Assembly (NCBI GenBank): GCA_009782605.1
Contig: WRIR01000016.1
Location: 1-53,084 of the forward strand
Direction: 5' to 3'
From: Eggerthellaceae bacterium
GTDB lineage: Bacteria > Actinomycetota > Coriobacteriia > Coriobacteriales > Eggerthellaceae
DNA length: 53,084 nucleotides
The number at the start of each line of letters is the position of its first letter. Within the stretch, counting starts at the first letter, position 1. The position numbers and the translations under genes are program-made. Positions 1 to 7,375 of the stretch are shown here, piece after piece. The notes under the pieces were generated by a model that was not told the DNA's origin, ran no database searches, and was given only the letters and a program-made list of their open reading frames with translations.

Positions 1-130
1 GGCAGGCCCGAAGACGGGCGACGACACCAACGCGTGGAGCCTGCTGCTCCTCATGGCCGCGAGCGCGACCGCGCTCGGCGCGGGGGCACTCTACCGCCGC
101 AGGTCGCTGAAGGCAGGCAAGGAGGACTAG
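1..130 (+). CDS. C-terminus of a sortase-anchored surface protein (partial)
   Basis: Only the last 42 residues are in the window; the gene begins to the left. The reading frame ends at a TAG at 128-130. It contains G-P-K-T-G-D, then a hydrophobic stretch (WSLLLLMAAS followed by a Gly/Ala-rich segment) and a basic tail (YRRRSLKAGKED). This is the layout of a cell-wall sorting signal: LPXTG-like motif, membrane segment, positive tail. The usual Leu of LPXTG is Gly here, so it is a variant motif. A sortase would cleave between Thr and Gly and join the protein to the wall. The function of the missing ectodomain cannot be judged. Confidence 0.72.
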   Translation, partial: AGPKTGDDTNAWSLLLLMAASATALGAGALYRRRSLKAGKED

Positions 131-144
131 GGACACCCAACCCC

Positions 145-176
145 CAGGGACAGCAGGTAAGCCCCCGCTGTCCCTG
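145..176 (+). terminator. Perfect 10-bp hairpin after the surface protein gene
   Basis: CAGGGACAGC at 145-154 pairs perfectly with GCTGTCCCTG at 167-176, with a 12-nt loop, 15 bases after the stop codon. There is no T-tract, so it may be a weak terminator or an mRNA 3'-end stabiliser. It also overlaps the first unit of the adjoining 85-bp tandem repeat. Confidence 0.45.
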
Positions 177-402
177 TGGGGCCACCACTCGCAGGTAGCA
201 AAGGAGTGGTAATTGACAACCAATCGACCCGGGGACAACAAGAAAAGCCCCATCCGTCCTCGGGGTCGCGTACCGAAGCAGCAAAGGAAGATTTGATAAC
301 CAACCCAGACCCGCCGGGGACAACAAGAAAAGCCCCATCCGCCCCCGAGGGTCGCCCATATAGGAAGCGAAGGAGGACTGCCAACTCAACCGATCCGGCC
401 AA
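146..402. repeat. Three imperfect 85-bp tandem repeats
   Basis: The clearest core, GGGGACAACAAGAAAAGCCC plus ATCCG, occurs at 231-255 and again at 316-340, a period of 85 bases. Both are followed by a CGGGGTCGC-like block, a purine-rich AGCAAAGGA block and an AACCAA-like block. A more diverged unit precedes them (146-230). The GGGG...CCCC parts of each unit could form a small stem. The repeats have no credible reading frame. A repeated non-coding RNA or recombination product are both possible; function unknown. Confidence 0.6.
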
Positions 403-528
403 GTAAAAGGAAAGCCTGAAGAGACACCTATCCTACCTCACTCTTGTCGATTCGGACTTTACATTGGCCCTCGGCGGCCACCCCTTGCAGGGATTTCCCG
501 TTTCCCTGCAAGGGCGTCGGCCCGCATG

Positions 529-572
529 TAGGGCAGTTCTTATAGCTCCTCGCCTGCTGAAGAACTGCCCTA
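529..572. terminator. Strong 13-bp hairpin, probable bidirectional terminator
   Basis: TAGGGCAGTTCTT (529-541) pairs perfectly with AAGAACTGCCCTA (560-572), followed on the plus strand by TTTGTGTG. It lies between the surface-protein gene and coaE and could isolate the two transcription units. Confidence 0.55.
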
Positions 573-653
573 TTTGTGTGTAATGGGACGGGGACGTGGT
601 GCACAAAAGGGACGTTCCCTTTTGTGTCGTTCCCCTCCGCTCCCCCGCCCCGT

Positions 654-680
654 CGTCATTGCGGGCTTGACCCGCAATCC
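654..680. repeat. REP-like palindrome (GCGGGCTTGACCCGC type)
   Basis: CGTCATTGCGGGCTTGACCC plus GCAATCC; the core ATTGCGGG-cttga-CCCGCAAT is an 8-bp inverted repeat. The same sequence occurs at 10464-10489 (reverse orientation), 28785-28811 and 28828-28853, and in degenerate form at about 18981-19007. Confidence 0.75.
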
Positions 681-769
681 TGCCCTTGCAGGTCCACCCC
701 GCCCCCCCGACACGCACGACACACGGAAACGTCCGTGTTGTGCGCCTTGTTTGGTGGTAGTATGGCTTC

Positions 770-1381
770 ATGAGAACAGTCTTTGTTATAGGGGGGATGG
801 GGTCGGGGAAATCGACCGTAGCACAGTTCCTTGCGGGCTTCGGCGCGGCTGTGCTCGACCTGGACAGGGTGGGTCACGAAGCCTTGCGGGAAGCGGCGGT
901 GAGGGATGCCCTTGTCCGCGCCTTCGGGGACGACATCCTTGACGAGGCAGGCGCCGTCGACCGCCCGGCCCTGGCGGCCCACGCCTTTGCGACCTCCGCG
1001 GCAACCGACCTGTTGACCGCGGCCACCCAGCCTGCTATCACCGCGGCTCTTTGCGGATGGCTTACGGCGCGGCGCGGCGAGGGCATCGGGGTGGCGGTCG
1101 TCGAGGCCTCGGCCTTCGACGGTGCGAAGGACCGCTACGCAGGGCACGCCGACTATCTGGTCGCGGTCTGTGCGCCTGTCGAGGCCCGGGTCAGGCGTGC
1201 TGTTGCGAAAGGCTTTTCCGAGGCGGACGTGCGCCGCCGCATCGCCCAGCAGCCGAGCGACGAGGACCGCCGCGCCTGGGCGGACTTCGTCATCGAGAAC
1301 AAGGGAAGCCGCGCGGCCCTGAAAGCCTGTGCCGCCGACCTCTGGGGAAGGATCAACGATGGTGCGGCCCACTCATCCTGA
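770..1381 (+). CDS. coaE: Dephospho-CoA kinase
   Basis: 203 residues, the usual length for this family. CoaE phosphorylates the ribose 3'-OH of dephospho-CoA with ATP, the last step of coenzyme A synthesis, in the cytoplasm. The P-loop GGMGSGKST lies at residues 8-16, followed by the family's [11 protein letters not shown] segment around residue 30. The C-terminal half carries the conserved [15 protein letters not shown]-type segment and a DFVIENKGS stretch. The start is the ATG at 770; the ribosome-binding site is weak. The 3' end overlaps the start of uvrB by 23 bases, so the two are probably co-transcribed; the coaE-uvrB pairing is seen in other actinobacteria. Confidence 0.9.
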   Translation: MRTVFVIGGMGSGKSTVAQFLAGFGAAVLDLDRVGHEALREAAVRDALVRAFGDDILDEAGAVDRPALAAHAFATSAATDLLTAATQPAITAALCGWLTARRGEGIGVAVVEASAFDGAKDRYAGHADYLVAVCAPVEARVRRAVAKGFSEADVRRRIAQQPSDEDRRAWADFVIENKGSRAALKACAADLWGRINDGAAHSS

Positions 1382-3650
1382 CGGCTCCGGGACGCAACCC
1401 GGCAGCCGAGCGGTGGAGCCTGGCAGGATGGAACCCGGCAGCCGAGCGGCGGAACCCGCCGGGGCGCAACCCGCCAGCGGCGCAACGCAACCCGCCAGCA
1501 GCGCAACGCAACCCGCCGCAACGCAATCCGCCGCCGCAGCGCAACCCGCCGCCGGGATGGAAGGCAAGCTCCCCGAGACGCGCCTCGCCGACACGCCCTT
1601 CCAGGTGGTCGCCCCCTACGAGCCGGCAGGCGACCAGCCCCAGGCGATACAGCAGCTCGCCGAGGGCATCGAACAGGGCCTGCGCTACGAGACGCTGCTC
1701 GGCGTCACCGGTTCCGGCAAGACCTTCACCATGGCGAAGGTCATCGAGGCGGTGCAGCGGCCCACCTTGGTCATGGCGCCGAACAAGACGCTTGCCGCCC
1801 AGCTCGCCGCCGAGCTCAAGGAGTTCTTCCCTCACAACGCCGTCTCCTACTTCGTATCCTACTACGACTACTACCAGCCCGAGGCCTACGTGCCCTCAAG
1901 CGACACCTTCATCGAGAAGGACGCCTCCATAAACGAAGAGGTCGAAAAACTGCGCCACGCCACCACATCGGCGCTGCTCTCCCGGCGCGACTGTATCGTG
2001 GTTGCGAGCGTGTCGTGCATCTACGGCATCGGCTCGCCCCTGGATTACGCTGGTCTGGCGGTCTTCCTCGACAAGGAGAAGAGGATGGACCGCGACCAGG
2101 CGATACACGGCCTCATCGACATCCAGTACGACCGCAACGACTACGAGTTGAAGCGGGGGACCTTCCGCGTGCGGGGCGATGCGCTCGACGTGTTCCCGCC
2201 CTATGCCGACAACCCCGTGCGTGCCGAGTTCTGGGGGGACGAAATCGAGCACATCTTCGAGATCGACCGCGTGACCGGGGAGGTGCAAGGCGAATTCGAG
2301 ATGCTTCCCATCTGGCCGGCCTCCCATTATGTGACCGCCCGCCCGAAGCTCGACCGGGCGCTCACAACCATCCGCGAAGAACTGGCCGACCGCCTCCAGC
2401 AGTTCCAAAGCGCGGGGAAGCTGCTTGAGGAACAGCGCCTGGAGATGCGGGTGAACTACGACCTTGAGATGCTTGAGACCATGGGCTTCACGTCCGGCAT
2501 CGAGAACTACTCGCGCCACCTCGACGGCCGCGCGCCCGGGGAGCCGCCCTACACGCTCATCGACTACTTCCCCAAAGACTTCATCTGCATCATCGACGAG
2601 AGCCACGTGACCGTTCCGCAGATTCGCGGGATGCACGAGGGCGACCGTTCGCGGAAAGTAACGCTTGCCGAGCACGGTTTCCGGCTCCCGTCCTGCCTGG
2701 ACAACCGGCCGCTGCGCTTCGACGAGTTCGAGGCGCGGGTGCCGCAGTTCGTCTACGTGTCCGCGACGCCGGGGGACTATGAGGAAAAGGTGTCCCAGGC
2801 ACAGGTCGAGCAGATTATCCGCCCGACCGGCCTGCTCGACCCAGAGATCGTCGTGCGCCCGGCAACCTCCCAGATAGACGACATTGTCGACGAGGCGCGT
2901 GATCGGATACGACGCAGCGAGCGGGTACTCATCACCACCCTGACGAAGAAGATGGCGGAAGACTTGACCGACCACCTGCTCGACCAGGAGATTAACGCCC
3001 GCTACATGCATTCCGACATCGCCACGCTGGAACGTATCGAGATACTGCGCGACCTGCGTATCGGCACCTTCGATGTGCTGGTGGGCATCAACCTGCTGCG
3101 CGAGGGCCTGGACCTGCCCGAGGTGTCGCTGGTCGCCATACTCGACGCCGACAAGGAGGGCTTCCTGCGCAACCAGCGCTCGCTCATCCAGACTATCGGC
3201 CGCGCCGCCCGCAACGTGAGCGGCCAGGTCATCATGTATGCCGACAAGACGACCGACTCCATGCGCCGCGCCATCGACGAGACCTGCCGCCGCCGCGAGA
3301 TACAGATGGAGTTCAACCGTGCGCACGGCATCGAGCCGCAGACCATCCGCAAGGCCATCAACGACATCATGCGCTACGTGCAGGAGGAAATGGGCAGCTC
3401 GACCGCCGAACAGGTGAGCAAGGAGCTTGCCGAGCTTTCGCGCGGGGAAGTGCTGCGCATCCTTTCCTCGATGGAGGACGAGATGGCCACCGCCGCGCAA
3501 AGCATGGACTTCGAGGAGGCCGCCCAACTGCGCGACCAGGTCATACGCCTCCGTTCCCACTTAGAGGGCACCTCCGAGGACGACATCCGCGCACGCCTCA
3601 GGAAAGAGGCCAGGAAAGGCAGCGCCCACGGCACCCGCAAGCGCCGGTGA
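1359..3650 (+). CDS. uvrB: Excinuclease ABC subunit B with a repetitive N-terminal extension
   Basis: 763 residues. UvrB is the damage-verifying helicase-like subunit of UvrABC nucleotide excision repair. The canonical protein begins near residue 67 (MEGKLPETR). Walker A GVTGSGKT is at about residue 115, the beta-hairpin [12 protein letters not shown] at about 168, the Walker B IIDESHVT at about 410, the helicase C-terminal domain follows, and a UVR domain ([10 protein letters not shown]) is at the C-terminus. The start at 1359 is chosen because GGGGAAGG lies seven bases upstream, while the alternative ATG at 1557 has no ribosome-binding site. The extra 66 residues are Ala/Gln/Pro-rich and made of short repeats of the AQPA and ATQPA type. 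It overlaps the end of coaE. Confidence 0.93.
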   Translation: MVRPTHPDGSGTQPGSRAVEPGRMEPGSRAAEPAGAQPASGATQPASSATQPAATQSAAAAQPAAGMEGKLPETRLADTPFQVVAPYEPAGDQPQAIQQLAEGIEQGLRYETLLGVTGSGKTFTMAKVIEAVQRPTLVMAPNKTLAAQLAAELKEFFPHNAVSYFVSYYDYYQPEAYVPSSDTFIEKDASINEEVEKLRHATTSALLSRRDCIVVASVSCIYGIGSPLDYAGLAVFLDKEKRMDRDQAIHGLIDIQYDRNDYELKRGTFRVRGDALDVFPPYADNPVRAEFWGDEIEHIFEIDRVTGEVQGEFEMLPIWPASHYVTARPKLDRALTTIREELADRLQQFQSAGKLLEEQRLEMRVNYDLEMLETMGFTSGIENYSRHLDGRAPGEPPYTLIDYFPKDFICIIDESHVTVPQIRGMHEGDRSRKVTLAEHGFRLPSCLDNRPLRFDEFEARVPQFVYVSATPGDYEEKVSQAQVEQIIRPTGLLDPEIVVRPATSQIDDIVDEARDRIRRSERVLITTLTKKMAEDLTDHLLDQEINARYMHSDIATLERIEILRDLRIGTFDVLVGINLLREGLDLPEVSLVAILDADKEGFLRNQRSLIQTIGRAARNVSGQVIMYADKTTDSMRRAIDETCRRREIQMEFNRAHGIEPQTIRKAINDIMRYVQEEMGSSTAEQVSKELAELSRGEVLRILSSMEDEMATAAQSMDFEEAAQLRDQVIRLRSHLEGTSEDDIRARLRKEARKGSAHGTRKRR
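1424..1556 (+). repeat. Short-unit repeat at the 5' end of uvrB
   Basis: Imperfect repeats of CGCAACCCGCC/AGCGGCGCAACGCAACCCGC encode the Ala-Gln-Pro-rich extension of UvrB. The units vary in length but stay in frame. Confidence 0.6.
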
Positions 3651-3678
3651 CCCAACCTGCGGCCCCCGCAAGCGCCGG

Positions 3679-3867
3679 GTTTAGTACAGAATTTCCGAGT
3701 TATCGCATCAAAAACTAACTTGTGTATGGATTTTTGGTACGAGCCCGCATAAATTCACCTCAAAACGCCATTTTGACGTGAATATTCGCCACCTTCCGCG
3801 AAAAAAGGCCCGAAATCCGTACATAAGTTCGTTTTTGATGCGATAACTCCAAAAATTAGTGTAAAAC
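3679..3867. repeat. MITE-like element, family 1, copy A
   Basis: About 189 bp with long terminal inverted repeats. The left arm runs from GAGTTATCGCATCAAAAAC at 3697 through CTTGTGTATGGATTT. The right arm read in reverse gives GAGTTATCGCATCAAAAACG then CTTATGTACGGATTT, ending near 3849. Weaker complementarity extends to 3679 and 3867. A second copy lies at 23410-23590, with the same interior order including CCTTCCG and GAAAAAAGG blocks. The region is AT-richer than its surroundings. No transposase is present, so this fits a non-autonomous element. Confidence 0.65.
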
Positions 3868-3938
3868 GGACGAAACAAGGGCGACACGGGCGACACAAGA
3901 CCCCGCGGGACCTGTCCCCATGAGTTGCCCGTGAGTTG

Positions 3939-5294
3939 CTAGGGGGCGTCGAGGCCCTGCGACGCGAAAGGGGCGTCAGGGGCGTCGAGGGCGCGGACGC
4001 TCTTGAAGGAGTAGACGGCGACTCCCATGACGATGCAGAGTACGCCGCCTATCGTGTAGAAGGGGGCGACCCCGATAGCTTCCGCAAGCACTCCGCCGCC
4101 CGCAATCCCGACAGGGGAGGTGAGCCCCATCAGGGCGGTGGTAAGGCCGAGCACCCGCCCGAGCCGTTCTTCCGGCACGGCACGCTGCACCAAGGTAATG
4201 AGGGGCCCGTTGAACCAGGCGCAGGCGACCGCCATCACGCCGGCCAGCACGACGAACCAGGTGAACATGTCGGGGCGCAACATGCCGCAGGCGGCCATGG
4301 TGGCACCGACGATGACCGCCGACAGCGCTATCAGGCCCGCAAGCCGCTTGCCGCCTCCCCAGGCAATCAGGATGAGGGAGCCCGTCAGAAGGCCGATGCC
4401 GAAGGCCGCCTCGGTGATGGCCGCCATGTACCCGTCCCCGTTGAAGTGGTCGTAGGTCATCAGCGGGAAGAGGGCCCCGAGTGCGGCAAAGGCGGCCATC
4501 CCTAAGGAGACCCCGACGATAAGCACCACAAGCCCCCGGCTCTTTGACAGGGAAAGCCACCCGTCTTTGAGGTTGGCGAAGACGCTTTGGTTTTCCGCAG
4601 AGGCATCGCGGGTGGTCGGTATCTTCGCGAACAGGAGCCCCGAAACCGCGATGAGCGCCCCGGCGAAGTCGAGGAACATCACCGAATGGAAGCCGACGAC
4701 GGTGTAGAGGAAGATGCCGAAGGCCGGTGCCCCGATGTTGGCGATGCTCGCGACGAGTTGGTCGAGCGTGTTGATGCGCAGCAGGTGCTTCTGGGGCACA
4801 AGCATGGGCATCGCCGCCATCATGGCCGGGACACGGAAGGAATGCCCGATGCTGCGCACGATGACCATGGAGAGGATCAGTCCGAAAGAGGCATTGCCCA
4901 TGAATATGAAGACGCCGAGGATCAAAGAGACGGTGCCGACGCACAGCACGGCGGCTATCATGATGGCCTTGCGGTTGAAGCGGTCCGCAGCCACCCCGCC
5001 GAAGGGCGAAAGGAGGCCCTGGGGCAGGTAGAAGCAGATGCTGGCGATGGCGAGCATCAACGCACTCCCGGTGGTCTCGGTGACATACCATATGGCGGCA
5101 TAGCCGGCGGCGAAGCTCGTGACCATGGACACCGCCTGGCCCGTCCAGATAAGGGCGATGATCCTGAACCAGCGCTTCGACAGCACCCGCCCGGATGCGC
5201 TCAAGAGCTGCGCCGTCTCGGGCGCTTCGTCGGGTGCGATGTCGTTCGCCGGCGCTTCCGCTTCTTTTTCCGTTTTTGTTTTTGTCTCGGTCAT
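3939..5294 (-). CDS. MFS exporter, DHA3 (MefA-like) type
   Basis: 451 residues from the ATG at 5294; a GTG two codons upstream is the alternative start, and AGGAG lies four bases before that GTG. The protein has about 12 hydrophobic segments and a charged N-terminal tail rich in Lys, Glu and Ala. The MFS loop 2-3 motif appears as GGVAADRFNRK near residue 90. The family contains macrolide exporters (MefA) and drug or siderophore exporters (EntS-like). It probably expels a small hydrophobic compound using the proton gradient; the substrate is unknown. It is divergent from metG, and palindrome PAL1 begins 17 bases upstream of the start codon. Confidence 0.8.
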   Translation of the reverse strand: MTETKTKTEKEAEAPANDIAPDEAPETAQLLSASGRVLSKRWFRIIALIWTGQAVSMVTSFAAGYAAIWYVTETTGSALMLAIASICFYLPQGLLSPFGGVAADRFNRKAIMIAAVLCVGTVSLILGVFIFMGNASFGLILSMVIVRSIGHSFRVPAMMAAMPMLVPQKHLLRINTLDQLVASIANIGAPAFGIFLYTVVGFHSVMFLDFAGALIAVSGLLFAKIPTTRDASAENQSVFANLKDGWLSLSKSRGLVVLIVGVSLGMAAFAALGALFPLMTYDHFNGDGYMAAITEAAFGIGLLTGSLILIAWGGGKRLAGLIALSAVIVGATMAACGMLRPDMFTWFVVLAGVMAVACAWFNGPLITLVQRAVPEERLGRVLGLTTALMGLTSPVGIAGGGVLAEAIGVAPFYTIGGVLCIVMGVAVYSFKSVRALDAPDAPFASQGLDAP

Positions 5295-5311
5295 GCGCAC
5301 GATGCTCCTGA

Positions 5312-5404
5312 GTGTGACAAGGGGCCGTATAACTTGTCACACTTTTTCTTACCCAGCACACATGACAAGCTGAGTGTGACAAGTTATACGGCCCCTTGTC
5401 ACAC
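5312..5404. repeat. PAL1 palindrome
   Basis: Two perfect 32-bp arms (5312-5343 and 5373-5404) around a 29-nt loop. Each arm has a TGTGACA / TGTCACA box pair around the core GGGGCCGTATAACT. The loop is the reverse complement of the loop of PAL2 (7255-7345), so the two copies flank metG in opposite loop orientation. It sits between divergent genes. Confidence 0.8.
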
Positions 5405-5443
5405 GGCCCCTTCCACATCCTTGTCACATTCATAATGCAGGGC

Positions 5444-5470
5444 TTGAGTATACCGAAAAAGGGGTATGAT
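5444..5470 (+). promoter_or_regulatory. Possible metG promoter
   Basis: TTGAGT at 5444-5449 and TATGAT at 5465-5470 with a 15-base spacer, about 58 bases before the metG start. The spacer is short, so this is tentative. No T-box leader pattern was recognised upstream of metG. Confidence 0.35.
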
Positions 5471-5527
5471 GGAGCCGGGAATTTTTATCCCGCCACCCGT
5501 ATGCGACCGCACAGGAGAGAAGAGGCC

Positions 5528-7231
5528 ATGTCAAAAGGAAGCTACTCGTTCACCACCCCTATCTACTACGTCAACGCGAAGCCGCACCTGGGCACGGCGT
5601 ACACCACGGTGGCGGCCGACACGGTTGCGCGTTACCAGCGGATGAACGGATACGACGTCGCGTTCGTGACCGGCCTGGACGAGCACGGGCAGAAGATTGC
5701 CGAGACCGCCGGGGAGCACAACATGGCACCTCTGGCCTGGTGCGACTCGATGGAGCCCTTCTTCCGCGCGGCCTGGGACATGCTGGGCATCACCTATACC
5801 GACCTCGTCCGCACGACCGAGCCGCGGCACGCCCGGACGGTGCGGCAGTTCTGGAACGGCCTGTACGAGCAGGGTTTCTTGTACAAGGGGGCATACGAGG
5901 GCTGGTACTGCCTGCCCGACGAGACCTACTACGCCGAGGGCGACCTGGAACAAGACGAGGCCGGCGCCTTTGTCTGCCCGGAATGCAAGCGCCCCGTCCA
6001 ACAGGCCTCCGGCGAGGAGAACTGGTTCTTCAAGCTCTCCGACTTCCAGGAGAGGCTTTTGGCCTTCTACGACGAGAATCCGCAGTTCATCCGCCCGGAG
6101 ACCCGCCGCAACGAGATCGTGTCCTTCGTGAGCCGGGGCTTGAAGGACCTCTCCATATCCCGCTCGACCTTCGACTGGGGCGTGCCGCTGCCCTTCGACG
6201 AGGGGCACGTGGCCTATGTGTGGGCCGACGCGCTTTTGGCCTACATCACCGGCATCGGATACGGCGACCCCGACCGTCCCGGCGAGTTCGAGACCCGCTG
6301 GCCCATGCACTACCATTTCGTGGGCAAGGACATCATCAGGTTCCATTGCGTCATCTGGCCCGCGATGCTTATGGCGGCGGGCCTGCCCATCGCCCACACC
6401 GTGTTCGGCCACGGCTTTCTGCTCACCAAGGGCGAGAAGATGTCCAAGTCGAAGGGCAACGCGCTCTCGCCCGAGGACCTGGTCGGCGTCTTCGGCGTGG
6501 ACGCCTACCGCTACTACTTCATGAGCGACGTGCAGTTCGGCAACGACGGCTCGATATCGCTTGAGCGCATGGTGCAGGTCTACAACGCCGATTTGGCGAA
6601 CACCTGGGGAAACCTCTGCTCGCGCGTCTTCAACATGACGGGGAAGTATTTCGAGGGCAGGGTGCCGAAGGTGCCCGGCGGTGGGTCGGGCGGCGCCCCG
6701 GAGGGTGCGTTGAGTGGCGCGGCGGATGCCTTGCTGGGCGGCGAGTCGGGTGATGCCCCGGGCGGCGGTGCGGCCGACGGTGCCCCGGGCGGCGGGCCCG
6801 ACTCTGCGGCCGACAACCCGCTGCGGGAGATCGCCGCGGGCCTGTATGCGGAATACGACGCGTGCATGGGGCTCGTTGACTTCACGGGCGCGGTGGCCGC
6901 GGTGCAGAGGCTGGCGGGGCGCGTGAACCTCTACGTCGAGGACGCCGCCCCCTGGAACCTTGCGAAGAGCGATGAGTGCGCCGGTGAGCTGGCAGCGGTC
7001 ATCTACAACGCCCTTGAGGCGATCCGCATCATCGCGCTGTTCATGGCACCCTTCATGCCGAACACCTCGGCCGAGGTGTTCAGGAGGCTGGGCTTGGGCG
7101 ACGTAACCGCCGTGACCGACATCGAGGCGGCCAGCGCCTGGGGCGGGCTTGCGGGTGGGAACAAGGTCGAGACCGGGGACCCCCTCTTCCCCCGCCTCGA
7201 CGTGGACGCCATCGACTTTTCGGTTAGCTAG
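5528..7231 (+). CDS. metG: Methionyl-tRNA synthetase with inserted repetitive linker
   Basis: 567 residues from the ATG at 5528, preceded by AGGAGAGAAGAGG. It charges tRNA-Met with methionine for translation. The class I HIGH-type motif is seen as PHLGTAYT near residue 18 and the KMSKSKGN motif at about residue 303. A CPEC knuckle lies at about residue 150. Between the catalytic core and the helical anticodon-binding domain (about residues 382-431) there is a Gly/Ala/Pro-rich segment built of GGGSGGAPEGA-like units that is not part of the normal fold. Earlier in-frame starts back to 5396 lie in PAL1 and are rejected. It is first in a metG-tatD-flavoprotein-ksgA cluster. Confidence 0.93.
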   Translation: MSKGSYSFTTPIYYVNAKPHLGTAYTTVAADTVARYQRMNGYDVAFVTGLDEHGQKIAETAGEHNMAPLAWCDSMEPFFRAAWDMLGITYTDLVRTTEPRHARTVRQFWNGLYEQGFLYKGAYEGWYCLPDETYYAEGDLEQDEAGAFVCPECKRPVQQASGEENWFFKLSDFQERLLAFYDENPQFIRPETRRNEIVSFVSRGLKDLSISRSTFDWGVPLPFDEGHVAYVWADALLAYITGIGYGDPDRPGEFETRWPMHYHFVGKDIIRFHCVIWPAMLMAAGLPIAHTVFGHGFLLTKGEKMSKSKGNALSPEDLVGVFGVDAYRYYFMSDVQFGNDGSISLERMVQVYNADLANTWGNLCSRVFNMTGKYFEGRVPKVPGGGSGGAPEGALSGAADALLGGESGDAPGGGAADGAPGGGPDSAADNPLREIAAGLYAEYDACMGLVDFTGAVAAVQRLAGRVNLYVEDAAPWNLAKSDECAGELAAVIYNALEAIRIIALFMAPFMPNTSAEVFRRLGLGDVTAVTDIEAASAWGGLAGGNKVETGDPLFPRLDVDAIDFSVS

Positions 7232-7254
7232 GCCGGGTGGACAGGGGACGATAC

Positions 7255-7345
7255 TGTGACAGGGGGCCGTATAACTTGTCACACTCAGCTTGTCATGTGT
7301 GCTGGGCGAGGCAAAGTGTGACAAGTTATACGGCCCCCTGTCACA
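7255..7345. repeat. PAL2 palindrome
   Basis: Perfect 31-bp arms at 7255-7285 and 7315-7345 between metG and tatD; core GGGGGCCGTATAACT between TGTGACA and TGTCACA boxes. The loop matches the PAL1 loop in reverse complement (CAGCTTGTCATGTGTGCTGG). Confidence 0.8.
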
Positions 7346-7375
7346 CCTGTCACATCCTTGGGAGAAAGGCTTTTT

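Larger units (their letters stand above)
403..769. other. Gene-free region rich in hairpins ahead of coaE
   Basis: No credible gene is visible. Four inverted repeats are packed here: 482-514 (CCCTTGCAGGGA stem), 529-572 (13-bp perfect stem), 602-626 (CACAAAAGGGA stem, 3-nt loop) and a REP-like palindrome at 654-680. A further imperfect one lies around 706-738. The small reading frames over this region are by-products of the palindromes. Confidence 0.6.

Noticed and set aside
146-402. CRISPR array
   Set aside because: The repeats are adjacent 85-bp imperfect units without unique spacers, and no cas gene is present.
1896-3560. 554-residue frame antisense to uvrB
   Set aside because: Composition (His, Val, Leu and Asp-rich, no motifs) is that expected opposite a GC-rich gene.
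3708-3896. Small ORF in MITE family 1 with a similar peptide in both copies (MYGFxAFFxGR)
   Set aside because: The two copies are homologous DNA, so any frame looks conserved; no ribosome-binding site and the frame is not favoured by silent changes.
3976-5433. 485-residue minus-strand reading frame overlapping the DHA3 exporter
   Set aside because: It is another frame of the exporter gene, Arg/His/Pro-rich with no family pattern; the 3939-5294 frame has TM segments and MFS motifs.
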